Shown here piece after piece: positions 16,601-25,810 of a stretch of DNA of 64,000 bases. Both the position numbers and the translations under genes were made by a program. Under the pieces are notes generated by a model. That model was not told the origin of the DNA, did no database searches, and saw nothing but the letters and a program-made list of their open reading frames with translations. This DNA is from Burkholderia sp. PAMC 26561. GTDB lineage: Bacteria > Pseudomonadota > Gammaproteobacteria > Burkholderiales > Burkholderiaceae. Numbering within the stretch: position 1 is the first letter of the stretch; each line of letters opens with the position of its first letter. The stretch is from contig NZ_CP014308.1 in the NCBI RefSeq assembly GCF_001557535.2, positions 186,001 to 250,000 of the forward strand. The letters run 5' to 3'.

Positions 16601-17224
16601 GTGCGCTTGATGTTAAAACCTGTAAGACTGGTAGTTGCCCCGATCGCGGTGGTGTTGTCTGGTTTTGCTGTGGCGGCGGAGCGGCCAGCGCCAAGTTATT
16701 TGCCGGCGTCAGTTGCCGCGGCGCTCGAGAATGCGCCTGCAATCGTAGAAGGTGCTTCGGGCAAAAACGTCAAATCGACGATCTATGTCTTTATGGACCC
16801 CAACTGCATCTTCTGTCATTACGCGTGGAAGGCGTTCCAACCGTACGAAGCTGCCGGGTTGCAGGTGCGTTGGATCCCGATAGGCTTCCTGAAACCGGAT
16901 TCGCCAGGCAAGGCCGCTGCGTTACTTCAGGCGCAGAACGGTCCGGCTTTGATGCGAGAACTTGAGACTAAATTCTCCGAGAAGGACGAGTCCGGTGGTA
17001 TCAAGCCATTGGAAAAGGTGCCGTCGGCGACGCAATCGAAGCTGGACCGCAATGCAAAGATATTTCATCACCTTGGCTTTGATGGTACGCCGACGATCAT
17101 CTATATGACGAGCGGCCCCCGGTGGGCTGATGTCAGCGGCTTGCCGCCTTTGAGCTCATTGCCGACCATGCTGAATTTGCCGGAACAACCGATTATCGAT
17201 CCGTCTTTGCAACGGTTCCGCTAA
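16601..17224 (+). CDS. DsbG-like periplasmic thioredoxin-fold protein
   Basis: 207-aa exported protein with a hydrophobic signal peptide ending AVAAE. The thioredoxin-fold active site reads DPNCIFCHYAW, with Cys69 and Cys72 (CIFC in place of the CPYC of E. coli DsbG), and the cis-Pro loop reads GTPTIIY. There is little room for the N-terminal dimerisation domain of DsbG/DsbC, so this is a short relative, perhaps a monomeric thiol reductase or isomerase for one partner. The start may be GTG 16601 or ATG 16610. No partner gene is adjacent. Confidence 0.8.
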   Translation: MRLMLKPVRLVVAPIAVVLSGFAVAAERPAPSYLPASVAAALENAPAIVEGASGKNVKSTIYVFMDPNCIFCHYAWKAFQPYEAAGLQVRWIPIGFLKPDSPGKAAALLQAQNGPALMRELETKFSEKDESGGIKPLEKVPSATQSKLDRNAKIFHHLGFDGTPTIIYMTSGPRWADVSGLPPLSSLPTMLNLPEQPIIDPSLQRFR

Positions 17225-17744
17225 AAGTCATTCGCACGTAGTGTGAAAACGGCTGTGCCGCGGTTCACGGTCCGCTTCGAGGATCGCTTCCCTTCGGACT
17301 GAACCTATGGTTTGCAACGGGTTTTTGCTTCGGTATGCGTCAGTCGCAATCGGCTGAGAGTGGCCGATTCTGTTCGCAAGGACTTCCCCTCAGAGTCAAG
17401 TTTGGGGTTAAGTTTTCTCACGCTGGCGGTTCCGTAGTGATGGCCATGCAGGTGGTCCAGTCGTTTGCGCGGTCATGACACATCTCCGGTTTTTCCCACT
17501 GCTGTGTGCGATGCAATTCCAGGAATAGACTGCGTCTTTGCAAACGGCCTTGGTGCCCTTTATGTCGGGCGGGCCACGATATGAGCCGCACAGGAGAACC
17601 CTGTTTGAAAAACCGGCGATCAGGCATGGGGCCGTGACCCGCATGCAGTTGTGAGTCGCCAAGAATCGTCGGGTTCTTCTCCCGTTCGGTCCGACCTCGT
17701 CTTGCTATCGCGTTGAGCGGTAATTGAGTTTCAGGGCAATCAGG
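17225..17744. other. Gap beyond the DsbG-like gene, next to IS110 debris
   Basis: This stretch has only short frames without recognisable domains, for example a 84-codon minus-strand frame at 17408-17662. It directly follows, on the minus strand, the end of the IS110 transposase fragment, so part of it may be the non-coding 3' end of that element. I see no terminal repeats. Confidence 0.4.
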
Positions 17745-18241
17745 TCATGTTGCTGTGGGTGATACAGATGGCAATGGTGGGTTCATGGGATGGCGCTGCC
17801 AGGCATTAGCGTCGTAGCGCTCGTCCTTGGCGAGCATCGCCCAAAGCATTCTCGCGTGCTTGTTTGCAATCGCGATCAGCGTCTTGTAATAGCCTTTGCG
17901 TTCGTGAAGCTGCCTGATCCATCGTTGCAGGCGGCCTGCGTGCGTGGGGTCGGCACGCAGTGCCGACTGCAACGTACTTCGGGCTCCCTGGACAAGCAGC
18001 GTTCGCAGATAGACGTTTCCGCGCAGGCTGATGTGACCCAGCCGCGTCTTGCCACCCGAGCTGTGCTGGCGTGGGGTTAGGCCAAGCCAGGCGCCAAATT
18101 GTCGGCCATTTCTGAAGACCTTCGCATCGGGAACTGCCGCGGCCTGCGCACTTGCGGTCACCGGGCCGACGCCGAGGAGCTCGCTGGCACGCCGTGCAAC
18201 GTCGCTGCTCCTCGCGTGAGCGGCAATCTGCCTGTCGCAGG
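17745..18241 (-). pseudogene. IS110-family transposase, C-terminal fragment
   Basis: The fragment carries the transposase_20 half of IS110/IS116/IS902 enzymes: ELLGVGPVTASA, FRNGRQFGAWLGLTPRQHS, GHISLRGNVYLRTLLVQGA and AIANKHARMLWAMLA. The N-terminal DEDD catalytic half is missing. The open frame continues to 18401, but everything beyond about 18241 is foreign and belongs to the repeat at 18241-18378, which marks the break. The element end that would encode a guiding (bridge) RNA upstream of the gene has therefore been lost too. Confidence 0.8.
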
Positions 18242-18378
18242 CGTCGTTCGACGGAATTCTGTCAATCCGGAATCGCTGTACAGCAAGGAAGGGCCGATCC
18301 GAGTTGACCTTGGCGTTCATTCCAAACCCCGAAACCAGCTGACGGGAAGAATTCGGATTTCTACCAACGATTCGTAGC
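18241..18378. repeat. Repeat copy 1 (blocks A and B adjacent)
   Basis: Block A begins CGTCGTTCGACGGAATTCTG and recurs at about 18570-18641. Block B begins TTGGCGTTCATTCCAAA and recurs at about 18705-18775. In copy 1 the blocks touch, whereas copy 2 has about 65 bp between them, including CGACATAAATCTGTCAATT. The pair looks like two copies of one mobile-element end, copy 1 being a deletion form. Boundaries are approximate. Confidence 0.55.
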
Positions 18379-18569
18379 CGCTCCCGCTTCGGTATCTTCA
18401 ATATCGATTTTCTTCCATTTAGTCGAGTTTATACACGACCTATGGAAGACGAAAAATTTCAGGGAACCTCAGGGTTTGGTTGCGCTTGCTGCCGAGCGCC
18501 ATCACGACAGCAAGCAGAACATTCGCATTCTGATTGCATTTGGTCAGCTGGGAAAGTCCGTTGCCTCCG

Positions 18570-18775
18570 ATGACGTCGTTCGACGGAATTCTGTCAATCC
18601 GGAATCCATGTACGCCAGGAAGGGCCGGGTCGAGTTGACCGATTTATGCCCACTCGGGCCGACATGATTTTGTCAATTCACATCAGTGCGACATAAATCT
18701 GTCAATTGGCGTTCATCCCAAATCCCGAAGTCAAACGATGAGAAGAATTCGAATCCCTACCGAAGTTGCGAAGCT
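18570..18775. repeat. Repeat copy 2 (blocks A and B separated)
   Basis: Second copy of the unit described at 18241, with block A at about 18570-18641 and block B at about 18705-18775. The text between contains short TTGAC/GTCAA motifs (18636 onward) that recur in altered form near 19315-19360, as expected of insertion-sequence ends. The parent element is not recognised. Confidence 0.5.
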
Positions 18776-18940
18776 ATCTCGATGCAGTTATCGCGTATCT
18801 GGCCTGACGAGCCCGGGAGGACCGGGATCGCTTCATATTAAAAGTTGGTGCTCAAGAGGCCTAAATCAGGAAGCTGCTGGCGGCATTTTCCTACGCGCAG
18901 GATGCAGAAATGCCGAACGGTCACGCTACGGTATGAAGAG
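18742..18940 (+). pseudogene. Decayed gene remnant of unknown family
   Basis: One frame reads EEFESLPKLRSYLDAVIAYLA, then TGA, then RAREDRDRFILKVGAQEA, then TAA, then IRKLLAAFSYAQDAEMPNG and a final stop. The residue pattern is protein-like across both internal stops, which suggests an old gene end. No family recognised. It overlaps block B of repeat copy 2. Confidence 0.3.
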
Positions 18941-18944
18941 CAAC

Positions 18945-19438
18945 CACTATGCTTAAACAGATGACTTCTAATTTTTTGGCCTACCTGTATCCCATATTTT
19001 CTTTGCGGAAGGACGGCTCGAGCATCCCACGAAGTCCGTATTCGAGACCAATGTTATTCGTTAATTTGTATAACTAAGTAATCGATTAGCTGTGGAGGCT
19101 ATCGAAGATGCTGCGTCAATACCAGTAATTTTTTGTGGCGTGATGCCCGTTCCTAAGTTGAATCCGACGCCATGCAGGAGGGAATGGCGCTTCGCAATCA
19201 CCCTGTGAAGCATACGGCGAGGCGTCGAAGAGGAGGCTCCGTAATTCGCTTTCGTCAAATAGCCCTTTAGGGAAAACCCGCTGCGCACAAACGGAGTTTA
19301 GCTCCAAAACCGCGAGTTGACGGATTTATACGCGTAGTGTTGACGAAATTATGTCGGTCTACGAGCGCGGGAAGTCGAGCACCTGGCAAACCCGTTGCAA
19401 TCCAAAGGGCTTGCCGACGCTTACGGAGATCTCGTGGC
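18945..19438. other. Gap with insertion-sequence debris, no gene recognised
   Basis: Only short frames are present, such as a minus-strand frame at 19061-19288 without known motifs. Around 19315-19360, GTTGACGGATTTATACGC and GTTGACGAAATTATGTCGG resemble the ends seen near 18636-18705. I read this as remains of several nested insertions. Confidence 0.35.
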
Positions 19439-19825
19439 TCATGTCGATGATCTCCGAGCGCTCAACGGGCGACGGGCCTGCCGCTCGCGGTCTTTGTTCA
19501 AAATCTCGATTGTCATCGTGAGCTCGCCGACGCGCCGGACGGCCTCGTTGAGTTGGGCTTCCAACGGATCGCTAGTGCGTGCCTTCAGGCCTGCCTCCAT
19601 GCCCGCCAGAGCCTGTTTACGCCAGCATTCAAGCTCGGCGATCGTCACGCCAACTTCGCGCGACACGGCATCGACGGGTTCGCCGCGCAGCAATCGAAGC
19701 ACCACGCCACGTTTGCGCCCGGTCGACCAGCGTTTGACTTCGGCGGCGCCAGAGGCGTTTCCAGTCGCGCTACGCGCGCCTTCCAGCGCCTCTGGCGCAA
19801 CTGCATTCGCATCAACTTTCTTCAA
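19439..19825 (-). pseudogene. IS3-family transposase OrfA-like fragment
   Basis: A 128-residue frame shows RKRGVVLRLLRGEPVDAVSRE, then VTIAELECWRKQALAGMEAGL, then DPLEAQLNEAVRRVGELTMTIEIL. This is the helix-turn-helix plus leucine-zipper layout of IS3-group OrfA proteins. The OrfB integrase with its DDE motif is absent on either side, so the element is dead. The frame runs into unrelated sequence after NKDRERQ. Confidence 0.7.
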
Positions 19826-20266
19826 GATGAACTACTCCAGTTTGGAACACATGTTTTACCCTAAATCTGTGTCCAGAAAAACCGGAGGCGCCGCACCCTT
19901 AACAGATCTATTTCCTCCTTAGGTTCATGCAGCGGCCGAGTTTGTCCTGGCCCGTCGTTCGAAAGGATTCTTTCGATCGGAACCTTTACCCAGCGGTGCG
20001 AGCAGGCGTCGACGCGTGAGTCCTTTTTAACTTAAGTGGAGCCGCGCCACTTACGTTAGTTGAAGGCTCGAAAACTATTGCAACGGGGCTTCATGTGGAC
20101 ATGATATATCTCGGTCTACGTCCAACAAGGAGATAACCCCGCAGGAGCCATGACCCTTGAACATGGCAGCCATGACGATAATTCGTTTGCGAGCGTTTTT
20201 TTGCGAACCTAAATTCAGTTTGCGCGCTGGACATCACCCGGCGGCATCCTCACCACGGAGCCGATA
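19826..20266. other. Gap upstream of the ABC importer operon
   Basis: No gene is seen. The left part adjoins the IS3 relic. The rest should hold the promoter of the substrate-binding-protein gene, but I cannot pick a convincing -35/-10 pair. GGAG just before 20267 is the ribosome-binding site. Confidence 0.4.
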
Positions 20267-21361
20267 GTGCCATCGATTAAACCAGGCAGAAGACAAGTCA
20301 TCAAGTCACTGGGTGCCGCGATTGCGGTCTCGGCGTTACCGGCACCGTTTATTTCAGCGCGCGCGCAAACAGAGAAGTTCAATGGTACGACGCTGCGCCT
20401 CCTTACGTGGTCCGACGACACCGGGCTCGCGGCGCTCAAGAATATCGCTGCGACGTTCACAGCCAAGACCGGTGCAAAAGTTATCGCGGATCGCGCCGAT
20501 GGCACCTCCGGAATGGTGGCTAAACTGAAAGCGGCCGGCGACAAGCCCCAATATGATGTCATCACGCTCGCGGGCGTGGGTGCATCCGGTCTCGCTGATG
20601 CCGGCTTGCTGACCATGCCGGATCCCGCGAAGCTGCCGAATCTGAAGGACGTGCCAGCGGCATATCGTTCTGGCGCGAATGGCTTTGGCGTAGGCTATCT
20701 GCTATGGACCGATGGCCTGATCTACAGCACGTCAACCTTTAAGCAGGCGCCCAACAGCTACGAAGTCATGTGGGACCCGAAATACGCCGGACGCATTTTT
20801 TTGCCGCCTCCCGAGTGGGTCGAAGCGGTTGATACGGCGATCATCGCTGCTCGGCTCGCGGGCGGTTCTCAGCAAAACATTGATCCAGGTTTCAAGAAGC
20901 TCGCAGAGCTGAAAGACCGCGTGATGACGCTCGGCGAGAATCCCAATCAAGTGGCGGACCTGTTTCGCACAGGCTCTTTGGATATCGGCGGCATCTATTC
21001 GCCAGCATTTTTCCCTGATGCAATTCGTAAGCCCGAATACAAGATGGGCGTGACGTATGGAATGAAAGAAGGGTTTGCAGCGCAACTTATGTTCACGGTG
21101 ATTCCGAAGGCGCATCCCGGCGATATCGACCTGATCCACGCGTTTATCAACCATTCGCTCGATGCAGGGGTGCAGGGCAAGATGGCTGCCGACGTACTGA
21201 ACGGGCCAGTGAATTCGAAAGCCGTGATCGCGCCGCAAAGCCTCGCGCTCGTGCCAAGCCCGAAGTTGATCGCGGAAAAAGCTATTCTTCACGACGATAA
21301 ATCGCTCGCCGCCGTCCAGGAAGCTTGGATCAAGCGTTATACGGAGATTTTCTCGGCATGA
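20267..21361 (+). CDS. ABC transporter substrate-binding protein (PotD/polyamine type)
   Basis: 364-aa periplasmic solute-binding protein of family 1/PotD kind. The Tat-type signal GRRQVIKSLG is followed by a hydrophobic core ending SARAQ. The mature part starts TTLRLLTWSDD and contains YDVITLAGVGASGLADAGLL, YLLWTDGLIY and GEAALTW-like positions replaced by NPNQVADLFRTG. It starts with GTG 20267, six or seven bases after GGAG. The stop overlaps the first permease by ATGA, so the genes are coupled. The ligand may be a polyamine or small organic cation or anion; sequence alone cannot tell. Confidence 0.9.
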   Translation: MPSIKPGRRQVIKSLGAAIAVSALPAPFISARAQTEKFNGTTLRLLTWSDDTGLAALKNIAATFTAKTGAKVIADRADGTSGMVAKLKAAGDKPQYDVITLAGVGASGLADAGLLTMPDPAKLPNLKDVPAAYRSGANGFGVGYLLWTDGLIYSTSTFKQAPNSYEVMWDPKYAGRIFLPPPEWVEAVDTAIIAARLAGGSQQNIDPGFKKLAELKDRVMTLGENPNQVADLFRTGSLDIGGIYSPAFFPDAIRKPEYKMGVTYGMKEGFAAQLMFTVIPKAHPGDIDLIHAFINHSLDAGVQGKMAADVLNGPVNSKAVIAPQSLALVPSPKLIAEKAILHDDKSLAAVQEAWIKRYTEIFSA

Positions 21362-22269
21362 CGGCGGCGCCGTCTCGCGCTGAGCTATCTATCGCGCGCC
21401 GGACGGCGCAGATGAGCGCGTCCGCGTCCAACAGGCGCGCGTGGCTGCTGCTGATGCCGATCCTGCTATTCCTCGCCGTGCTGCTCGCCGCAGCACTTGT
21501 CGTGGTGCGCATGAGTTTCGGCGTACGCGCGGAAGACGGGCATGGTTTCACGCTGGAAAATTATATAGCGCTGGCCGAACCCTACTTTATGCGGTCGATG
21601 TGGCTCACTGTGCGGCTCGCCGCTGAAAGTACGGTGATAGCCGTGCTCCTGGCGGTACCCGTCGCGCTCGCCATGTCGCGCGTCGAATCGCGCATCGCGC
21701 GACGTCTGCTGTTGGCCGGCGTCCTGCTGCCGTTGCTCGTGAACCTGCTTCTGCAAGGCTATGGCTGGCTCGTAATTCTTGGGCCGGCGGGATTACTAAA
21801 CCGCTTGCTGATGGCGCTGCACATCACACATCGGCCGTTGCTATGGTTGTATCGCGAGCAAGGCGTCTTGCTCGGGTTGATTCAGACTGCGTTTCCGCTG
21901 GCCGTTCTGCCGTTGTCGAGCGCGTTCAAAGCAATTTCGAGGTCGTATGAAGAAGCGGCTGCCACATTGGGTGCGAGCCGCCTGCAAGTCCTTCGCGATA
22001 TTATTTTGCCGCTCGCTGCGCCGGGCCTTGTTTCAGGCGCGATGCTCGTATTCGCATATAACATGAGCGCGTTCGCTGTACCGTTGTTGCTCGGAGGCCG
22101 GCGCGTACCAATGCTCGCGCTGCTCGTGCACGATCAGGTTGCACCGCTGCTGAACTGGCCAGGTGCGTCTGCATCGGGCGTTGCTCTGATGGTCGTCGCG
22201 CTCGCCGTGGCGTCGTCTTCGCGGCGCTTGGCCAGGCGTGTTCACGGCTGGCTCGGAGTCGACCGGTGA
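21358..22269 (+). CDS. ABC transporter permease (PotB-like)
   Basis: Inner-membrane permease, 303 aa from the ATG at 21358, which overlaps the preceding stop. It has about six hydrophobic helices and the EAA loop SYEEAAATLGASRLQVLRDIILPLA that docks to the ATPase. The upstream in-frame codon at 21325 lies inside the binding-protein gene and is unlikely to be the start. It ends with GTGA shared with the next permease. Confidence 0.9.
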   Translation: MTAAPSRAELSIARRTAQMSASASNRRAWLLLMPILLFLAVLLAAALVVVRMSFGVRAEDGHGFTLENYIALAEPYFMRSMWLTVRLAAESTVIAVLLAVPVALAMSRVESRIARRLLLAGVLLPLLVNLLLQGYGWLVILGPAGLLNRLLMALHITHRPLLWLYREQGVLLGLIQTAFPLAVLPLSSAFKAISRSYEEAAATLGASRLQVLRDIILPLAAPGLVSGAMLVFAYNMSAFAVPLLLGGRRVPMLALLVHDQVAPLLNWPGASASGVALMVVALAVASSSRRLARRVHGWLGVDR

Positions 22270-23105
22270 GCGTGTTGCTCTCCCGCCGCCTGCCTGGGGA
22301 ACTGGGGCGCGCGACCAGCGTGTTTGCCACGATCGTACTCTTTCTGGCCGCGGCGCCAATCCTCACGATGATCGTGATGTCCTTCGGCGTCTCCGGCACG
22401 CTCCAATTTCCGCCTGCCGAATTTAGTTTCAAGTGGTATCGCGCTGCGTGGCAAACCTTTGTCTCACCGGATGCTACCGATGTTCTGTCAATCGGCGAAG
22501 CGCTGCGCACGAGCTTAACAGTCGCGGTATCAACCATGATCATTGCAATTGTGGTGTCCGTACCTGCCGCGTACGCATTGAACCGCTACACCTTTCGCGG
22601 CAAGGATCTAGTCGAGCAACTGGTTGCGATGCCGCTCGTCTATCCGATGGTCATGCTGGGACTCTCGCTCCTGCTCGTGTTCAATGCCCTCCCGGTTGAG
22701 CTGGGCATTGGCCGGCTCATCATCGCGCATGTGATTCTGGCGTTGCCCTTCACGGTGAAGAATTGTGCGGCATCGGTGGCAAATATCGGCGCCGAATTCG
22801 AGGAGGCGGCCACGGTTATGGGCGCATCGCCGCTGCGTGCGTTAGTCGATGTGATCCTGCCTCTAATGCGCCCCGGCATTCTCGCTGGCATGTTATTCGC
22901 ATTCATCGTGTCGTTCAACGAATTCACGGTGACATTCTTTCTATACAACATCGACACGATGACGCTGCCCGTCTGGCTCTACAGCCGTACGGTTTCGTCT
23001 CTGGATCCGACAGTTTTTTCATTTGCAGTTTTCATCGTGCTGATCGATTTCGCGCTGATCTGGCTCCTTGAAAAACTGGTCGGCGATGCCGGTGTCGCGA
23101 TCTGA
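22266..23105 (+). CDS. ABC transporter permease (PotC-like)
   Basis: Second permease of the importer, 279 aa. It starts at a GTG that overlaps the previous stop by four bases. The EAA loop reads EFEEAATVMGASPLRALVDVILP, and the C-terminal half has the typical SFNEFTVTFFL helix. Together with the PotB-like protein it forms the channel. Both permeases are intact, although the ATPase gene that follows is frameshifted. Confidence 0.9.
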   Translation: MSVLLSRRLPGELGRATSVFATIVLFLAAAPILTMIVMSFGVSGTLQFPPAEFSFKWYRAAWQTFVSPDATDVLSIGEALRTSLTVAVSTMIIAIVVSVPAAYALNRYTFRGKDLVEQLVAMPLVYPMVMLGLSLLLVFNALPVELGIGRLIIAHVILALPFTVKNCAASVANIGAEFEEAATVMGASPLRALVDVILPLMRPGILAGMLFAFIVSFNEFTVTFFLYNIDTMTLPVWLYSRTVSSLDPTVFSFAVFIVLIDFALIWLLEKLVGDAGVAI

Positions 23106-23135
23106 CTCAATGCCACTTTCATCCAGGAGGCCGTG

Positions 23136-24189
23136 ATGAGCGATCTAAATATTCAGCATGTATCGAAGTATTTCGGCGCGGCTACTGCGCTTGATGACAT
23201 CAACCTGAACCTTCCAGATGGCAAGCTCGTCTGTTTTCTTGGCCCGTCAGGGTGCGGCAAGACAACCTTGCTGCGTCTGATTGCGGGCCTCGATACTCCC
23301 GACGAAGGTAGTCTACGTTTCGGTGACCGCGAGATCACGAATGTTCCCGCGAATCGCCGCAATTTTGGCATGGTCTTTCAATCACTCGCGCTTTTTCCAC
23401 ACATGACGGTAGCGGCGAACATTGCCTATCCGTTGCGACTGCGTAAGCTCGACAAAGCAGCGCAAACGCAGCGTGTGAACGAGATGCTGGAAATGATTCA
23501 GCTGCCACATATGGCGCAAAGACCTGTGGCGCAACTGTCCGGCGGTCAGCGGCAGCGCGTTGCAATTGCCCGCGCGATCGCGTCGTCGCCGCGTCTGTTG
23601 CTGCTTGACGAACCGCTTTCCGCGCTCGACGCAAAACTGCGCGAAGCCATGCAAATTGAGATCCGCCGACTCCAGCAACGCCTGGGTATTTCGATGATCA
23701 TGGTCACGCACGATCAGCGTGAAGCAATGACAATGGCCGACCAGATCGTCGTCATGGGGGAGGGCGCATCGCGCAGATCGGTAGCCCGCTCGATATCTAT
23801 CGGAATCCGGTTAACGAGTTCGTGGCTGATTTCATCGGTCTAGGAAATCTGCTGCCGGTCACGGCTGACACGCCTGGCACTGTGCGGCTAACAGGAGGAC
23901 AACCGGTCGTGGTGAATAACGTCGTGCCAGCAGGCGCGTCATCGCTCAGGTTGCTCATCCGACCCGAGGACGTCCGCCTGCGAAGCAATTCGGAATCGTG
24001 TGGTCCAAATCGGCTGGAAGGCCGCGTCACGTTCATTCGCGATGTCGGTGCGTCGCTTGAGGCCACCGTCGATTGCGCCGGGGTCGTGTTCACGGCGGCG
24101 ACTACGTCTTGCACAACCCCGGTCTTATCCTCGGCGCGCACGTGATCGTGGATTTGCCAGTGAAATCGTGCAAGCTCGTCGCTGCGTGA
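23136..24189 (+). pseudogene. ABC transporter ATP-binding protein with two frameshifts
   Basis: The first frame is a full nucleotide-binding domain: GPSGCGKTT (Walker A), LSGGQRQRVAIARAI (signature), LLLDEPLSALD (Walker B) and the switch His in VTHDQREA. At about 23757-23765 the frame leaves the family; the next frame gives RIAQIGSPLDIYRNPVNEF and runs into the TOBE domain, which implies one missing G in a G-rich run. Near 24110-24118 a second shift restores NPGLILGAHVIVDLPV up to the stop at 24189. AGGAGG at 23125-23130 supports the ATG at 23136. Either a decaying gene or two sequencing errors; the first frame alone would still yield a 235-aa ATPase without TOBE. Confidence 0.8.
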
Positions 24190-24328
24190 TTACGGTTGAT
24201 CTGCTTTCGGTGTTGTCGATTTAAGCAGACTCTCGAGCGCGGGAGTCGTGAATGGTTAATACTGCGATGCGGCGGATTTCGCGCGGAGGCATTGTCAGGT
24301 TGTTGGGTCGGTCAAGTTAGATGTCGCG

Positions 24329-24985
24329 ATGAAGAAATCGAAATTGCTCTATCGTGGTTACCGTTTTCCAGCCGAGGTCTTCAGTTGGGCGGTGCGCTGG
24401 TATTTCCGCTTCCAGTTGAGCTTGCGTGACATCGATGAACTGCTCTTCGAGCGCGGGGTGATCGTGACCTACGAGACGATCCGTCCTGGTGCGACAACTT
24501 CGGTAAGGCTTTGCTCACCGAGTCGAAGCCGCGCGGCGCAAGCCCAGTAGTACGTGGCACATTGACGTGATACTTGTCACCCTGCGTGGCCAGCCGTACC
24601 TGCTGTGGCGTGCGGTAGACGAGCATGGCGCCGAACTCGACATCCTGGTGCAAAAGCGGCGCGACAAGGCTGCCGCAAAACGCTTCTTGAAGCGAGTGCT
24701 GCGTTTGCAAGCGGTGTCGCGTAAGATCGTCACCGATCAATTGCGCAGCTGTCCGGCGGCAAAAGTCGAAATCCTGGAACTTGCGAAGGCAAAGCACATG
24801 TTCGTCAAGGCGGCAGCCCAAATTAAACAACCGGGTTGAGAACAATCATCAACTGACACGTGAACGCAAGCGTCGATGCGTGGCTTTCGAGACGTGCGCA
24901 TGCAGCGACACGTGCCTGATTCGATCGCAAGACTGCGCCGCCGAATTGCCAACATCTTCAAGCGATTTCAGAGATGTCCGCGTTG
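24329..24985 (+). pseudogene. IS6-family (IS26-like) transposase relic
   Basis: Pieces of an IS6-group transposase occur in successive frames. MKKSKLLYRGYRFPAEV and LSLRDIDELLFERGVIVTYETI start at 24329. VTLRGQPYLLWRAVDEHG, DILVQKRRDKAAAKRF and KIVTDQLRSCPAAK start at 24567. NNRVENNHQLTRERKRR, with the final catalytic Glu, follows in a third frame from about 24820. At least two frameshifts break it. The DDE residues are largely still visible, so decay is moderate. The end is approximate because sequence after GFRDVRM is not recognisable. Confidence 0.75.
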
Positions 24986-25013
24986 CTGCGCTGCTCCCTA
25001 TGGTTTTAAGATG

Positions 25014-25690
25014 GTAGCCCCTCACCCTTCCGGGTATAGGGCCACCGAAGAACGGAGCGTGCGACTTTCACCGCACTCCGCTCGCGCACAGCATTAAGCG
25101 TCCTGTGACGCCGGTCCCGTCGCAACGCACGAGCCCTTCGCAGGCGATCATATTGTTGATTCGCCTCATCGCTGAGGCGAGGAGCCCTGGGCGATTTTGC
25201 AATGGTCACCCACAAGCTTCCCCTCTATGAACCGCAAACATGGACCTACGACAACTGCACCACACGGAAGTCTGCATTTTTTCAGATCAGGGCAAATTTG
25301 GACCCCTATGTGCCCTATTACTAGCCACCCTTCGATTTTTCCGCGTTCTCATACCCACTTGTCCAACAGCTTCCCTTGCAGGTCACCTGCCTTAACCGAA
25401 ACACTGGCGTGGGCGGACACTTGGGCTTACCGTGTTCCACGTAAAAGACAAGAGCGGGCAGGTTCTGCCTTTTCGCCGGCAGTCATGTTTGTCCGCGTGC
25501 ACCGAGTGTCAAACGGAGCATCCGACTGCTTGCCTTTTTGGCTCAAGCCTAACAGCGCCTTTGGCTTGCATACCATGACGACGTTTATCAGCAGTTCGCT
25601 TCTGCTAACCATACTGCCCAACCTAGCACCCGATCCGCCTTGGCGCTGGCAGACAACGGCTCTCTCTCACGAGATCACCGCCGCTCGATG
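25014..25690 (-). mobile_element. Group II intron ribozyme without an intron-encoded protein
   Basis: The 3' end is secure: a 34-nt domain V (25050-25083, minus strand) is followed by a domain VI-like hairpin with a candidate bulged branch-point A at 25022, ending ...GGGGCTAC at 25014, which fits the AY 3' splice rule. Upstream (25100-25690) lies about 600 nt of structured, non-coding minus-strand sequence that I read as domains I-III. No reverse-transcriptase gene is present and domain IV seems very short. The 5' end is not located with certainty, as no clean GUGYG is found; a GTGATCTCG near 25680 is a candidate. Confidence 0.65.
25050..25083 (-). ncRNA. Group II intron domain V hairpin
   Basis: The minus strand reads GAGCGGAGTGCGG then TGAAAGTCGCACGCTCCGTTC. 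It folds into an 8-bp lower helix (GAGCGGAG with CUCCGUUC), a two-nucleotide CG bulge, a 6-bp upper helix and a GAAA tetraloop. The catalytic AGC triad sits at positions 2-4. Length, bulge, loop and triad all match the domain V consensus. Confidence 0.85.
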
Positions 25691-25810
25691 AGCGAGTTAC
25701 ATTGTCCCAGTGGCTTCACCCGGAGCTATTACCAATTCCGCATGCACCGGTAGGTTACGATTGAAGGCACAATCGGTTTCCTTCCGGCCGAAGCTAGATG
25801 AAACAATCTT

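Noticed and set aside
17745..18401. IS110 bridge-RNA region
   Set aside because: The upstream end of the element is deleted and replaced by the A/B repeat, so no guide-RNA region remains to analyse.
22001..22543. 180-codon minus-strand frame opposite the permease genes
   Set aside because: No motif, and both plus-strand permeases are well supported.
25197..25691. 164-codon plus-strand open frame
   Set aside because: No family motif; it lies antisense to the group II intron ribozyme and its composition is explained by the structured RNA.
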